Positions 9,895 through 19,681 of a DNA stretch of 64,000 nt are shown piece after piece; positions within the stretch are counted from its first letter, which is position 1; every line of letters starts with the position of its first letter. The translations under genes were made by a program, and so were the position numbers. The notes under the pieces are model-generated. The model did not search any database. It was not told the DNA's origin and was given only the letters and a program-made list of their open reading frames with translations. The stretch is from Perlabentimonas sp964490015 (GTDB taxonomy: Bacteria > Bacteroidota > Bacteroidia > Bacteroidales > Tenuifilaceae): contig CAZBBA010000001.1 of the NCBI GenBank assembly GCA_964490015.1, positions 41,809 through 105,808 on the forward strand. The letters are read 5' to 3'.

Positions 9895-12800
9895 ATGAAA
9901 AAGATTACCCAATTCTCGGTTAACAACCCCGTAACGGTATCGATGCTGGTGCTGGGCATCCTGCTGCTAGGCTACATATCGTTTGGAAAGCTTAGCATCG
10001 ATCTGCTACCCGATATGAACGCCCCGCGCATTTTTGTGGAGATCAATGCCGGCGAGCGGCCACCCGAGGAGATCGAAAAGCAATTTGTGGAGAATATCGA
10101 ATCGCAGGCCATTCGCCAGAAAGGTGTGGCCCAGGTGTCGTCGGTTTGCATGGTGGGCTCGGCTCGCATAACCGTGGAGTACCGCTGGGGAACCGATATG
10201 GACGAGGCCTTTCTCGACCTCCAAAAAGCGCTCACCACCTACAGCCAGAGCAGCGATATTGATGAGTTCACCATCACCCAGCACGATCCCAACGCAGCTC
10301 CGGTGATGATTATCGCCATGCTTCACCCCGACATTACCGATATGGATGAGCTGCGCCGGGTTGGTGAAAGCTACATCCGCAACGAGCTTATCAGGCTCGA
10401 GGGCATTGCTGATGTAGCGCTTAGCGGAATTGAGGAGAAAGAGGTGCAGGTTGAAACCGATCCTTACAAACTCCAGTCGTTTAACCTCACAACGGGCGAT
10501 ATTGCCTCCGCAATTCAGAATATGAACCGCAACGTATCGGGCGGAAGCATTGTGGAGATGGGGAAAAAGTACATCATTAAAGGCTCGGGCCTAGTAGCCA
10601 ATGTAACCGACATTGAGGGCATTGTCCTCAGCTACCGCTCAGTAAACACGGATAAGCAACAGGGACAAACCGCTACTGCATCTGCACAAAAAGCGCCAAT
10701 TCTGCTTAAGGATGTGGCTTCGGTTAAGCTGGTGAACAAAAAGCCCGACAACATTGTGCGGATTAACGGCCAGCGATGCATTGGGCTATCGGTACACAAG
10801 GAAACCGGATCAAACACCGTAAAAGCCGTTGAGGAGCTGCTAAAATCGCTTGAGTCGATAAAAAAAGCCCTTCCGGGCTACGAGTTTACCATTATTCAGA
10901 ACCAGGGTCGCTTTATTCAGGCATCCATTGGTGAGGTGAAAAACACGCTGCTAATAGGAATCCTAATTGCCGTTTTCGTTTTGTACATCTTCCTAAGGCG
11001 ATTAAAGGTAACCGCAATTATCAGCATAGCCATTCCCATTTCCATTGTGGCCACCTTTAACCTGATGTACTTCAACGGGCTCACGCTAAATATTATGACC
11101 CTTGGCGGGCTTGCGCTGGGAGCCGGAATGCTTGTGGACAATGCCATTGTTGTGGTGGAGAATATCTTCAGGAATATGGAGCAGGGCATGAGCATCAGGG
11201 AGGCCGCCATTACCGGAACCGCCGAGGTGGGCGGTGCTATCACAGCATCAACGCTAACTACAATTGTGGTATTCCTGCCCATTGTGTACCTGCACGGCGC
11301 ATCGAGCGCGCTGTTCAGGGATCAGGCCTGGACTGTCGCCTTCTCGCTTATCGCATCGCTGATTGTGGCCATTCTGGTTATCCCAATGCTTTTCAATGCG
11401 ATGTACAAAAACGCTAAAACCAGCACAAAGGTTGAGTCCATTCGAATTACCTGGTACGGGAAACTTCTCTCGAAAATCCTCAACCATAAAACCCTAGTGC
11501 TTACCCTCACCGTTGCGCTGATGGCGGTTACGGCCTACGTTCTGCCCAAAGTAGGGTCGGAGTTTCTGCCCAAAAGCGGAGGCAACGAGTTTAGCGTTGA
11601 TATTAAGCTGCAGGAAGGAACCCAACTCGAACGCACCTCCGAAACGGTAAAAAACATCGAGTTTATGCTTTCCGATCTGCTTGATGAGCGCATAGAGATT
11701 GTGTACAGCCAAATTGGTCCACAAAAAACAACCGGAAGCGATAAATCGGTATTCCAGAACGAGAATACGGCAACCATAAAAATTATCCTGAAAAGCGAAT
11801 TTGCCGATGAGGCCAATGCAGCCATTGCTGCAGTTGAGGAGGTTTTGGCCACCGTTCCCGATGCTGAGATCACCATCTCGCGCGATGAAACTGCACTTCA
11901 GGAGACCCTGGGAACCGATGAAGCACCGCTTGTAGTTGAGGTAAAGGGCAATAACCTGGATGAACTAAACCAAATTTCCGATAACATAAAGCAAACCATT
12001 GCCACCCTGCCCAGCTTACACAACGTGAAAACCAGCAGCGAGGAGGGCGCACCCGAGATTGATGTGGTGATAAACCGCTACAAGGCTGGAATTTACGGCT
12101 TAAGCGTCGACAATATCGTTTCGCAGCTCAAGGAGATGCTCATGGGCAAGAGTGCAGGCAAATTTGAGAAGGGCGGCGAGATGAACAACATCAACATAAA
12201 GCTACCCGAGTTGAGCCTATCGGAATTTAACGCCATAAAGCTGAAAACATCCAGCGGCGAGGTTCATCTATACGAGGTGGCAAGCATAAAAAGTTCCGTT
12301 TCGCCAAAGCAGCTGATCAGGCGCAACCAGAATCGCATTGGTAAGGTTATGGCCGATGTTGACCAAAGTCAGCCATTCGACCAGATTGTTGAACAGGTTC
12401 GCCAGCAAATCAACACGCTAGATATTCCTACCGATTATCAGGTTGATATTGTAGGCGAGGAGCAGAAACGGCAGGAAGCTATGGGTAGTCTTGGCTTTGC
12501 GCTTATGCTCTCCATTGTACTGGTTTACATGGTAATGGCATCAACATTCGAGTCGCTGCTACACCCGTTCACCATTCTGCTCACCATTCCGCTGGCGGGA
12601 GTTGGAACGGTTTGGGCATTCCTGCTTATTGGCAAGCCGCTTAGCATAATGGCATACATTGGCATTATTATGCTGGCTGGAATCGCCGTGAACGACTCCA
12701 TAATTCTAGTGGACGCCATCAACAAGCTGCGCGAGAAAGGACTTTCGCTCCGCGATGCCATTATTGGTGCAGGCGAGAATCGTATCCGGCCCATTGTGAT

Positions 12801-13029
12801 GACCAGTCTTACCACCATTCTGGCCCTTTTCCCGCTTACGCTGGGTTTTGGCGAGAGCGCCTCGCTGCGATCGCCCATGGCCATTGCCGTAATCGCCGGG
12901 CTAATAACATCAACTCTGCTTACGCTCATTGTTATTCCCTGTGTTTACTATCTGTTTGAGGTTGGGAAGGCAAGAATTCAAGGGCGGAGAGCAGAGGGCG
13001 TAGAGCGTAGGGCATATAAAGAAAAGTAG
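9895..13029 (+). CDS. RND efflux pump permease
   Basis: A 1044-residue inner-membrane RND transporter of HAE/AcrB size: an N-terminal TM1 (VTVSMLVLGILLLGYISF), a large periplasmic porter domain, TM2-6 with the TM4 proton-relay region GMLVDNAIVVVEN (DN instead of the DD of AcrB, a common variant), a second porter domain, and TM7-12 (IMAYIGIIMLAGIAVNDSI-like segment). It exchanges protons for exported compounds together with the MFP and TolC genes upstream. The last ~16 residues (QGRRAEGVERRAYKEK) are encoded by a low-complexity repeat at 12981-13015 and look like an acquired tail rather than part of the family fold. Substrate unknown. Confidence 0.95.
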   Translation: MKKITQFSVNNPVTVSMLVLGILLLGYISFGKLSIDLLPDMNAPRIFVEINAGERPPEEIEKQFVENIESQAIRQKGVAQVSSVCMVGSARITVEYRWGTDMDEAFLDLQKALTTYSQSSDIDEFTITQHDPNAAPVMIIAMLHPDITDMDELRRVGESYIRNELIRLEGIADVALSGIEEKEVQVETDPYKLQSFNLTTGDIASAIQNMNRNVSGGSIVEMGKKYIIKGSGLVANVTDIEGIVLSYRSVNTDKQQGQTATASAQKAPILLKDVASVKLVNKKPDNIVRINGQRCIGLSVHKETGSNTVKAVEELLKSLESIKKALPGYEFTIIQNQGRFIQASIGEVKNTLLIGILIAVFVLYIFLRRLKVTAIISIAIPISIVATFNLMYFNGLTLNIMTLGGLALGAGMLVDNAIVVVENIFRNMEQGMSIREAAITGTAEVGGAITASTLTTIVVFLPIVYLHGASSALFRDQAWTVAFSLIASLIVAILVIPMLFNAMYKNAKTSTKVESIRITWYGKLLSKILNHKTLVLTLTVALMAVTAYVLPKVGSEFLPKSGGNEFSVDIKLQEGTQLERTSETVKNIEFMLSDLLDERIEIVYSQIGPQKTTGSDKSVFQNENTATIKIILKSEFADEANAAIAAVEEVLATVPDAEITISRDETALQETLGTDEAPLVVEVKGNNLDELNQISDNIKQTIATLPSLHNVKTSSEEGAPEIDVVINRYKAGIYGLSVDNIVSQLKEMLMGKSAGKFEKGGEMNNINIKLPELSLSEFNAIKLKTSSGEVHLYEVASIKSSVSPKQLIRRNQNRIGKVMADVDQSQPFDQIVEQVRQQINTLDIPTDYQVDIVGEEQKRQEAMGSLGFALMLSIVLVYMVMASTFESLLHPFTILLTIPLAGVGTVWAFLLIGKPLSIMAYIGIIMLAGIAVNDSIILVDAINKLREKGLSLRDAIIGAGENRIRPIVMTSLTTILALFPLTLGFGESASLRSPMAIAVIAGLITSTLLTLIVIPCVYYLFEVGKARIQGRRAEGVERRAYKEK
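12981..13015 (+). repeat. low-complexity GGGC/AGAG repeat, left inverted arm
   Basis: A purine-rich imperfect repeat of units like gagggcgtagagcgtagggc. A related sequence occurs in reverse orientation at 13472-13499, on the other side of the four-helix-bundle gene. Repeats of this character are seen between genes in other Bacteroidota. Here it lies inside the last codons of the RND gene and adds its basic C-terminal tail. Confidence 0.6.
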
Positions 13030-13055
13030 TTTTTTCAATGCAACTAAATGAAGCA

Positions 13056-13442
13056 ATGACAAATTTTCGTTTTGAAAGCCTAACAATTTGGAAGGATAGC
13101 ATTGAGGTTGCTGATAGATTGTTTGATATTGCCTACAAGATAAGCAACGATAAATTCTATAGATTTGCTGAACAGCTAAGAAGTGCTGCGTTAAGTATAT
13201 CGAACAACATTGCAGAGGGTAGTGGCTCATTTTCAGATAAAGACTTTGCAAACTTTTTAGTAATCTCTCGCAAATCAATATTTGAGTGCGCCAATATGTT
13301 GATAATTCTAGAGCGGAGAAATTTGATAGACAATAATACTCGTAACGATATATTCTCAAAGCTCATTGCGTTAAGCTCTCAGATTACAAATTTTAGAAAG
13401 ACTCTATTAAAAGTAAACCCTAGGGATAATACTAATAATTAG
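13056..13442 (+). CDS. four-helix bundle protein (23S rRNA IVS-type family)
   Basis: About 128 residues from ATG 13056 (an alternative ATG at 13038 adds six residues). The pattern FRFESLTIWKDSIEVADRLF, followed by FRFAEQLRSAALSISNNIAEGS-like segments (here FYRFAEQLRSAALSISNN) and a final helix, is typical of the four-helix bundle proteins first noticed in intervening sequences of 23S rRNA genes. Members form pentameric bundles, and their function is not settled. The gene is AT-richer than its neighbours, interrupts an otherwise consistent efflux operon, and is bounded by inverted low-complexity repeats, all of which suggest insertion as a small mobile or hitch-hiking unit. Confidence 0.9.
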   Translation: MTNFRFESLTIWKDSIEVADRLFDIAYKISNDKFYRFAEQLRSAALSISNNIAEGSGSFSDKDFANFLVISRKSIFECANMLIILERRNLIDNNTRNDIFSKLIALSSQITNFRKTLLKVNPRDNTNN

Positions 13443-13471
13443 GAGATTTATTGATTAACCGCATTATTTCT

Positions 13472-13499
13472 CTTCGCCCTCAGCCCTATGCTCTTTGCC
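13472..13499 (-). repeat. low-complexity repeat, right inverted arm
   Basis: The reverse complement begins ggcaaagagcatagggctga and matches the left arm at 12981-13015 in composition and register (about 13 of the first 16 bases by eye). The pair brackets the four-helix-bundle gene. Confidence 0.55.
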
Positions 13500-13525
13500 A
13501 ACAAAAATGAAATACTAAATCATCA

Positions 13526-16500
13526 ATGGACTTTATTATAAAACGAAAAGTACTTATCGCCATGCTGTTCGCCGGGCTCAGCATGCTTGGGTACATATCG
13601 TACAAGCAGCTTCCCGTTGAGCTCTACCCCAACGCAACGCTTCCCATGCTTTTTGTGCAGGTGGGCACCGGGCTGGAGGTGGATCCCAAGTACATGGAGA
13701 ACCAGGCTATTATCCCGCTCGAGGGAGCCATTGGCACACTCGAAGGGATAGAGAAGATCGTTTCCTCGGCAGGACAGCAGCAGGGTAGTATCCAAATCTC
13801 CTATCAGAAAAACACCGACCTTAAGTACGCCTACCTCAAGCTTGTAGAGAAGGTTGATGAGGCCAAAAAGAATCTCCCCAGCGAGTTCATGGTTCAGGTA
13901 TTTAAGTTCGACCTGGAGCAACTCAACAACATGTTCATGTCCGTCCAGGTTAGGGGCAGCGGCGGCATCGACCGCGTGCGGCAGGTAACCGATAGGGAGA
14001 TTGTGAACAAGATCAAGAATATCGACGGGATTGCCAACGCCGAGGTTTTTGGCGGGCGCGACAAATCCATAGAGATTACGCTCCACAAGGATATCTGCGA
14101 TGCCCACGGCATTTCGCCCTCCGATGTGCGTACTGCACTAACCAGCAACAGCAAATCGAGAACTTTTGCCGGTAAGGTTACCCAGAACAACCGCCTGCAT
14201 TTTGTGAATGTTACTGCCGAGTTCGATAATATCAACGATATTCACAATCTGGTGGTAAGGCAGCAGGGTAATATCATGCTGAAGGATATTGCCACCATCA
14301 CCTTTGGGGTAAAGGATCAGGACTCGTATAGCCGGGTAAATGGCCTAGAGGCCGTAACGGTTAGCCTTACCAAGGATTCGCAGGCTAATGTTATCGACTT
14401 GGCCAACAGGGTAAAGGAGCAGATAGCCAAGCTAAACTCCGAGCTGGCCGACAAGGAAATTGAGTTGGTGGTGCAGACCAACTCCGCCGAAACCATGGAG
14501 AAGAATATCGACTCCATTATTGAACTGGCGCTAATTGGAGGACTACTGGCCGTTTTTGTGCTTTGGATTTTCCTGCGAAACCTACGACTGGTTGTGGCCA
14601 TCGCGCTGGCTATCCCCATTTCGGTGTACACCGCATTCAACTTTTTTTACGCTGCCGGAATTAGTATCAACAGCTTAACGCTGCTGGGAATGGCCTTGGC
14701 CATAGGCATGCTGTTGGACAACAGCGTGGTGGTTCTCGAAAATATTTACCGACTTGCATCAAAGAAACTTCATCCCGATCAGGCCGTGATTCAGGGAACC
14801 AAAGAGGTTTGGCGGTCGATACTAGCGGCTACACTCACCACCATCACCGTTTTTCTGCCCTTTGTGTTCTCCGAAAACTTTTTCATTGGCCTTATCGGCA
14901 AGCATATTGGGGTTTCCATAATCTCAACCCTTCTGGTTTCGCTGGTTGTAGCGCTTCTGCTGATACCGGCCATCACCCATATGCTCCTTCGATTCCGTAG
15001 AAACGATAAGCCCATACAGTTCGAAAAACTATCGCTTCACAATAGGCTTGTGCAGATTTACCTGGTTCTGCTTAAAACCTGCATGCGCAAGCCAACACAA
15101 ACCATTCTGGGAGCGTTGGGAATTTTCTTTGCTGCGTTGCTCATCAGTCTTGCCATAAGCCTTACCTCAACTCAGGAGGCCGAGATAAAGGAGTTACGCC
15201 TATACGTAACCATGCCCAGCGGCACTACCCTCGACAACACCGACGTGGTAATTACCGAGGCCGAGAAAAAGCTGGCCGAACTGGAGGAGAAAAAAGATAT
15301 CATTAGCCAAATATACGAGGAGGAGGCAATTCTTACCATCAACCTTGCCGACGACTACCGCAAAATTCGCAACTACTCCATTCCCAAGATCAAGAGCGAT
15401 ATTCTGGAGAAAGTGCGCGACCTTAATCCAGCCTCTTTCAGCTGGGATCCACCCGCAACCAGCCGGCGTTTTGGAAGTGGCGGCGGCGGATTCGACGACG
15501 ACGATGGCTTTGCCCGCATGCTGGGCATTGGCTCACAGCGCGAGAGGGTGATTATTAAGGGGCAGGATTTCGATAGGATGCTTAACCACGCCAACGATGT
15601 TAAGTTCTACCTTGGCCAGCTCACCTCGGTCGAAAAGGTGGATATTCGCCTTCCCGAGAAGAGACCCGAGCTCACCCTGGGGCTCGACAAGCACCTGCTG
15701 GCGATGCACAATATTCCTGTTACTTCGGTGCTGTCGGAGCTAAACACCTTTCAGCATCAGTTCTCGAGCGGCGTGAAGTTTAAGCAGGGAAACGATGAGT
15801 ACGATATCCAGATAAAAACCCTAGGCTACGCTCAGGAGCGCGAGCGCAACTTAAAGGATCTGAAAAGTTTACCCGTTCGCAGTTCCGATGGGGCAACCTT
15901 TGAGCTACAGAATATCAGCGATTTTAACTTCACCGAAGGGCTATCGACCATACGACGCACCAACCAGGAAAAGCAGCTGGAGCTTGTATACCAGTTCTAC
16001 AGCGAAATTCTCGACAGCAAGGATCTGCTTGAGGCCGCCCGCACCGAGATTGACGAGATGGTGGCCAGCATGACCCTACCATCGGGCATTGCTCTTGAGG
16101 TTGTTCATGAGGAAAACGAGCTGGGCGAATTCGCGTTCCTACTGCTTATGGCGTTTATCCTAATCTACATGATCCTCTCGTCGGTTTTCGAGTCGTTCTC
16201 AACCCCTGTAGTGATGATGTTCTCCATTCCCCTTGCGGGCATTGGATCGCTGGCGCTGCTAATCCTTACGGGAACGTCCATAATGAACACCAACGTAATG
16301 ACCGGCTTCCTTATCCTGCTGGGCATTGTGGTGAATAATGGCATTATCCTTATCGACTACTCCAACGTGCTGCGCAAAAGGGGTTACAACGATTCACGAG
16401 CCCTGATGATGGCCGGACTTGCCAGGGTTCGTCCAATACTTATTACTGCCATTACCACCATTATTGCGCTACTCCCGCTGGCGCTGGGCAAATCGGAGTA

Positions 16501-18233
16501 CGTGGCGCTTATTGGTGTACCATTTGCTGTAACCATAATCGGAGGGCTTACCATAAGCACGCTGCTTACCCTGGTATTTATTCCAACCATGAATGCGGGC
16601 GTTCAATCGGCGCTTAAGTGGATTTACTCACAAAAAATCTACATAAAAATCATTCAGATTACCGCTTGGATTGCGGGCAGCTACTTTATTTTCACCGAGG
16701 TTGATAGCCGGGTTTGGCAAATCATCATCTTTATTCTGCTTATTATTGCTGTTCCAGCAACCATTTACTTTGTGCAGAACAGCCTCCGCAAGGCCAGCGA
16801 AACGCTTATCGACAAGGATACACCATTGCATATCACCGTTAGAAATCTGGTAAAAATTTACGATTGGGATAGCCAATTTATCCGCGAGTGGAAATCGGGA
16901 CTCAACATTCGTAAGCGATTGGGAATCGAGCGCGAGCTTAAATCGCTTAGCGATATTGCCGTGCTTGCTTGGCAGTTACCGTTGTTGGGATTTTTGGTTT
17001 ACTTTATCTACTACCATATCCAGAGCAAGCTGTGGTTCCTGATCCTTCCCATCGTCTTTTTTATTCTTACTTCGATATTCTTAGAGCCAGTAAGACAGCT
17101 CTGCAGGAATCGGTTTTCAGGTCGATTTAAAAGATTTTTAAGTAGATTAGTGCTTATAGCCACACATCTTTTCTTCTGGGGATTTCCAGCACTCACGCTA
17201 TACCTGTACTACGCAAAGTATAAAATGCTTGGGTTGATAATTCCAGTAGCCGTTCTGTGGTATCTTGCCCTGGCCATAAAGGTAACCTCAGATAGTCTTT
17301 ACAAGCAAAAAGTTAACGTGAATCGCATTACAGGACGATTCAAAGGGCTTCGCCAGCTATTCTACCGATTTGTACTGGCCATTCCAGTAATTGGAAAAAA
17401 ACGCACACCATTTAAGGCGCTTAAAGGTGTTTCGCTCGAAATAAAAACGGGGATGTTTGGTCTACTCGGCCCCAATGGCGCAGGAAAATCAACAATGATG
17501 AAGATTATCTGCGGGATACTGGATCAGAGTTACGGGCAAATCACCATCAACGGAATAGATCTGCGCGAAAAGCGCGAGGAGCTACAGGGTCTAATTGGCT
17601 ACCTTCCCCAGGAGTTTGGCATGTACGAGAATATGACCGCCTGGGATTTTCTGAACTACATGGGAATCCTTAAAAAGATTTACAACCAAGAGGAGCGATA
17701 CAAGCGCGTTGAATACGTTCTGAGCGCCGTTCACATGGAGGCTCATAGGGACGAGAAGATTGGCTCGTTCTCGGGCGGGATGAAGCAACGAGTGGGTATT
17801 GCCCAAATTCTGCTGCATCTGCCCCGCATTCTGGTGGTCGACGAGCCAACTGCTGGCCTCGATCCCCGCGAGCGGATCCGATTCCGCAACCTGCTTGTGG
17901 AGCTGAGCCGCGAGCGAATTGTAATATTCTCCACCCATATCATTGAGGATGTGGCCAGCTCGTGCAATATGGTGGCGGTAATGAACAGCGGCGAGGTGCG
18001 TTACATGGGAGAGCCAATAAGCATGGCCCGAATTGCCGAGGGCAAGGTTTGGATGGTGAGCTTACCCGCATCGGAATTCGATGGGTTTAAGGACAAGTTT
18101 GTGGTGATTCACCACATGAAGGAGGGCGGAACTATCCGTTGTCGCTGTTTGGCTGCTAACGCGCCAACACCCGATGCCAAACCGGCCAAGGCCAATCTGG
18201 AGGATGCGTATCTTTACCTGCTGAGCAACAAAG
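13526..18233 (+). CDS. RND efflux permease fused to membrane segments and an ABC ATPase; 3' end in assembly gap
   Basis: At least 1569 residues in one frame. Residues 1-~1035 are a full RND pump (start MDFIIKRKVLIAMLFAGLSM; TM4 region GMLLDNSVVVLEN; second half GFLILLGIVVNNGIILIDYSN). Two TM helices follow (~1040-1090). At ~1100-1112 the sequence HITVRNLVKIYD resembles the first strand of an ABC ATPase, but the next strand (KALKGVSLEI) appears only at ~1296. The ~180 residues between them carry about four hydrophobic helices. The ABC core then runs normally: Walker A GPNGAGKST (~1315), FSGGMKQR (~1414), Walker B ILVVDEPTAGLDP and STHIIED. The coding end falls in or just before the N run at 18234; residues after the run lack ABC character. 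The ABC part pairs plausibly with the permease at 18447. Confidence 0.88.
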
Positions 18234-18333
18234 NNNNNNNNNNNNNNNNNNNNNNNNNNNNNNNNNNNNNNNNNNNNNNNNNNNNNNNNNNNNNNNNNNN
18301 NNNNNNNNNNNNNNNNNNNNNNNNNNNNNNNNN
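18234..18333. other. assembly gap of exactly 100 N
   Basis: One hundred N, the usual placeholder for a scaffold join of unknown length. It removes the stop codon of the RND-ABC fusion gene. Sequence just after it (18338-18362) contains a 6-bp hairpin (ctgtct-cgaa-agacag) and a T run, followed by tandem heptamers, so the unresolved part probably contains repeats. Confidence 0.95.
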
Positions 18334-18383
18334 CTGCCTGTCTCGAAAGACAGCCGCTTTTTGGCTGGATGACGAGATCACCC

Positions 18384-18411
18384 GTCACCTGTCACTTGTC
18401 ACTTGTCACTA
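18384..18411 (+). repeat. four tandem copies of a GTCACTT-like heptamer
   Basis: The copies are gtcacct, gtcactt, gtcactt and gtcacta, end to end, in the intergenic region just upstream of the ABC permease start at 18447. Any continuation into the N gap cannot be seen. Confidence 0.75.
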
Positions 18412-18446
18412 TAAAAAAACAACCAGAAGTCAAAAAAACGATAACC

Positions 18447-19145
18447 ATGAAAATTAAGCTGGCAATCGACATAGTGCGGTACAACCTAAAAATAGTATTC
18501 GCCAATAAGTTTGTGTATTTCCTTATAGCGGCGGTGGGGTTTTTCCTGCTGATTATGGGAATTGCGCTATTTGCACCATCATCGGATGTAACCGTTGACG
18601 ATATTTACTCCACGCTTATTCTCCCCGGAATTCTAATCATCTTCTACACTGTTCTGTTCAGCATACAAAACGACAAGGATGCTCGAATGCTGGAGATAAT
18701 TTTTGGCTTGCCCAACTACCGCTACAAGGTTTACCTGCTAAGGTTTGCCATAAGCATTGGGTTAATGCTGGTGCTACTGCTGTGTATGTCGGGATTTACG
18801 GTTTTTGCGGTGCTACGGATTCCCGTGCTTAAAATGGTTTACCAGCTGATGTTTCCGTTGATATTTCTGGCCTGCCTAGGATTTCTAATGGCTAGTTTAA
18901 CCCGAAACGCCAGCGGTGCTGCCGTGGTGATGATAGTTATAGGATTATTTTTTTGGATTCTAAGCGAACCGCTGGAGTACAGCAAGTGGAATATCTTTAT
19001 CAACCCGTTTAATGCACCCACCAGCATGAGCCTTACGGTATGGAATAACATTATAACCCAGAACAGGTTGATGCTAGTTGTAGGCTCAGTTGTCTCATTG
19101 CTTTGGTCGCTTATTAACCTGCAACGACGCGAGAAATTTGTTTAG
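18447..19145 (+). CDS. ABC-2 type transporter permease
   Basis: About 232 residues from ATG 18447. The longer frame from 18369 would translate the tandem heptamers and was rejected. It has six predicted TM helices (VYFLIAAVGFFLLIMGIALF, IYSTLILPGILIIFYTVLF, FAISIGLMLVLLLCMSGF, LMFPLIFLACLGFLMASL, AAVVMIVIGLFFWIL and LMLVVGSVVSLLWSLI) with the short cytosolic segment NDKDARMLEIIFGLPNYRYKVY between TM2 and TM3, as in ABC-2 permeases. It follows the RND-ABC fusion on the same strand and is the likely membrane partner of that fused ATPase, or of the ATPase at 1607. Last gene of the export island. Confidence 0.85.
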   Translation: MKIKLAIDIVRYNLKIVFANKFVYFLIAAVGFFLLIMGIALFAPSSDVTVDDIYSTLILPGILIIFYTVLFSIQNDKDARMLEIIFGLPNYRYKVYLLRFAISIGLMLVLLLCMSGFTVFAVLRIPVLKMVYQLMFPLIFLACLGFLMASLTRNASGAAVVMIVIGLFFWILSEPLEYSKWNIFINPFNAPTSMSLTVWNNIITQNRLMLVVGSVVSLLWSLINLQRREKFV

Positions 19146-19160
19146 TATTCTGGAACTGGG

Positions 19161-19538
19161 TTAATCGTAAAACCCTTTACCCATAACACTCTGTATGGTT
19201 TCGTGAAGAGTTGATTTCTTTAAGGGTTTCACAAGTACCTCGTTGGCGCCAGCCTTTAACGCTCTATTGCGGGTATCCTTGTCGTCGAGAGCGGTTAAAA
19301 TGATAATGGGGGTCAATTTTATATCGTCATGCGCTCTAATCATATTCGCAACCTCAATACCATCAATTTTTGGCATCATTATATCCAGAATAATCAGATC
19401 GGGCTTCAACGCCACAGCCTTACCAAAAGCTTCCTGCCCATCGGCAGCAAACTCTAGGCGAACATCTCCTTCCGAGAGCATCGCTTCAACCACATGTCGG
19501 CCTATCAGGGAGTCGTCAACAATAAGTACTGTCTTCAT
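19161..19538 (-). CDS. single-domain response regulator (CheY-like)
   Basis: A 125-residue receiver domain starting at ATG 19538 (MKTVLIVDDSLIG). An upstream in-frame start adds a tail outside the family. It has acidic pocket DD (9-10 region), phospho-acceptor Asp in LIILDIMMPKIDG, the conserved Thr in IIILTALDD and Lys in EVLVKPLKKS. There is no output domain, so it acts by protein-protein contact downstream of a kinase, possibly one of the histidine kinases nearby. It is convergent with the export island (16 bases from the permease stop) and divergent from the ABCG-type gene. Confidence 0.94.
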   Translation of the reverse strand: MKTVLIVDDSLIGRHVVEAMLSEGDVRLEFAADGQEAFGKAVALKPDLIILDIMMPKIDGIEVANMIRAHDDIKLTPIIILTALDDKDTRNRALKAGANEVLVKPLKKSTLHETIQSVMGKGFYD

Positions 19539-19655
19539 CTGCAATTGGGCACTAAATCTTTGCAAATATAAATCTTTATTGATGTTGCAATTACACAATA
19601 CCGCGATTTTACCAAAGATTTAGACAAAAGGCTATCTTGAATTGACAAATATCCC

Positions 19656-19663
19656 TATTTTTG
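19656..19663 (+). promoter_or_regulatory. possible -7 promoter element
   Basis: TATTTTTG fits TAnnTTTG. If used, transcription would begin near 19670, which favours ATG 19682 over ATG 19664 as the start of the ABCG-type gene. No well-spaced -33 element was seen. Confidence 0.3.
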
Positions 19664-19681
19664 ATGTTTGCAGCTGTCGCG

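Noticed and set aside
13523..14107. 194-residue minus-strand frame inside the second RND gene
   Set aside because: A shadow of strongly coding RND sequence on the plus strand, with no recognisable motifs.
18384..18411. CRISPR-like repeat
   Set aside because: The 7-base units are directly adjacent, without spacers.
18369..18446. N-terminal extension of the ABC permease
   Set aside because: It would translate GTCACTT repeats. ATG 18447 gives a normal permease N-terminus.
18334..18457. Continuation of the RND-ABC reading frame after the N run
   Set aside because: The residues come from a hairpin and tandem heptamers and do not resemble an ABC tail. The real stop is most likely inside the gap, and the gap length is unknown.
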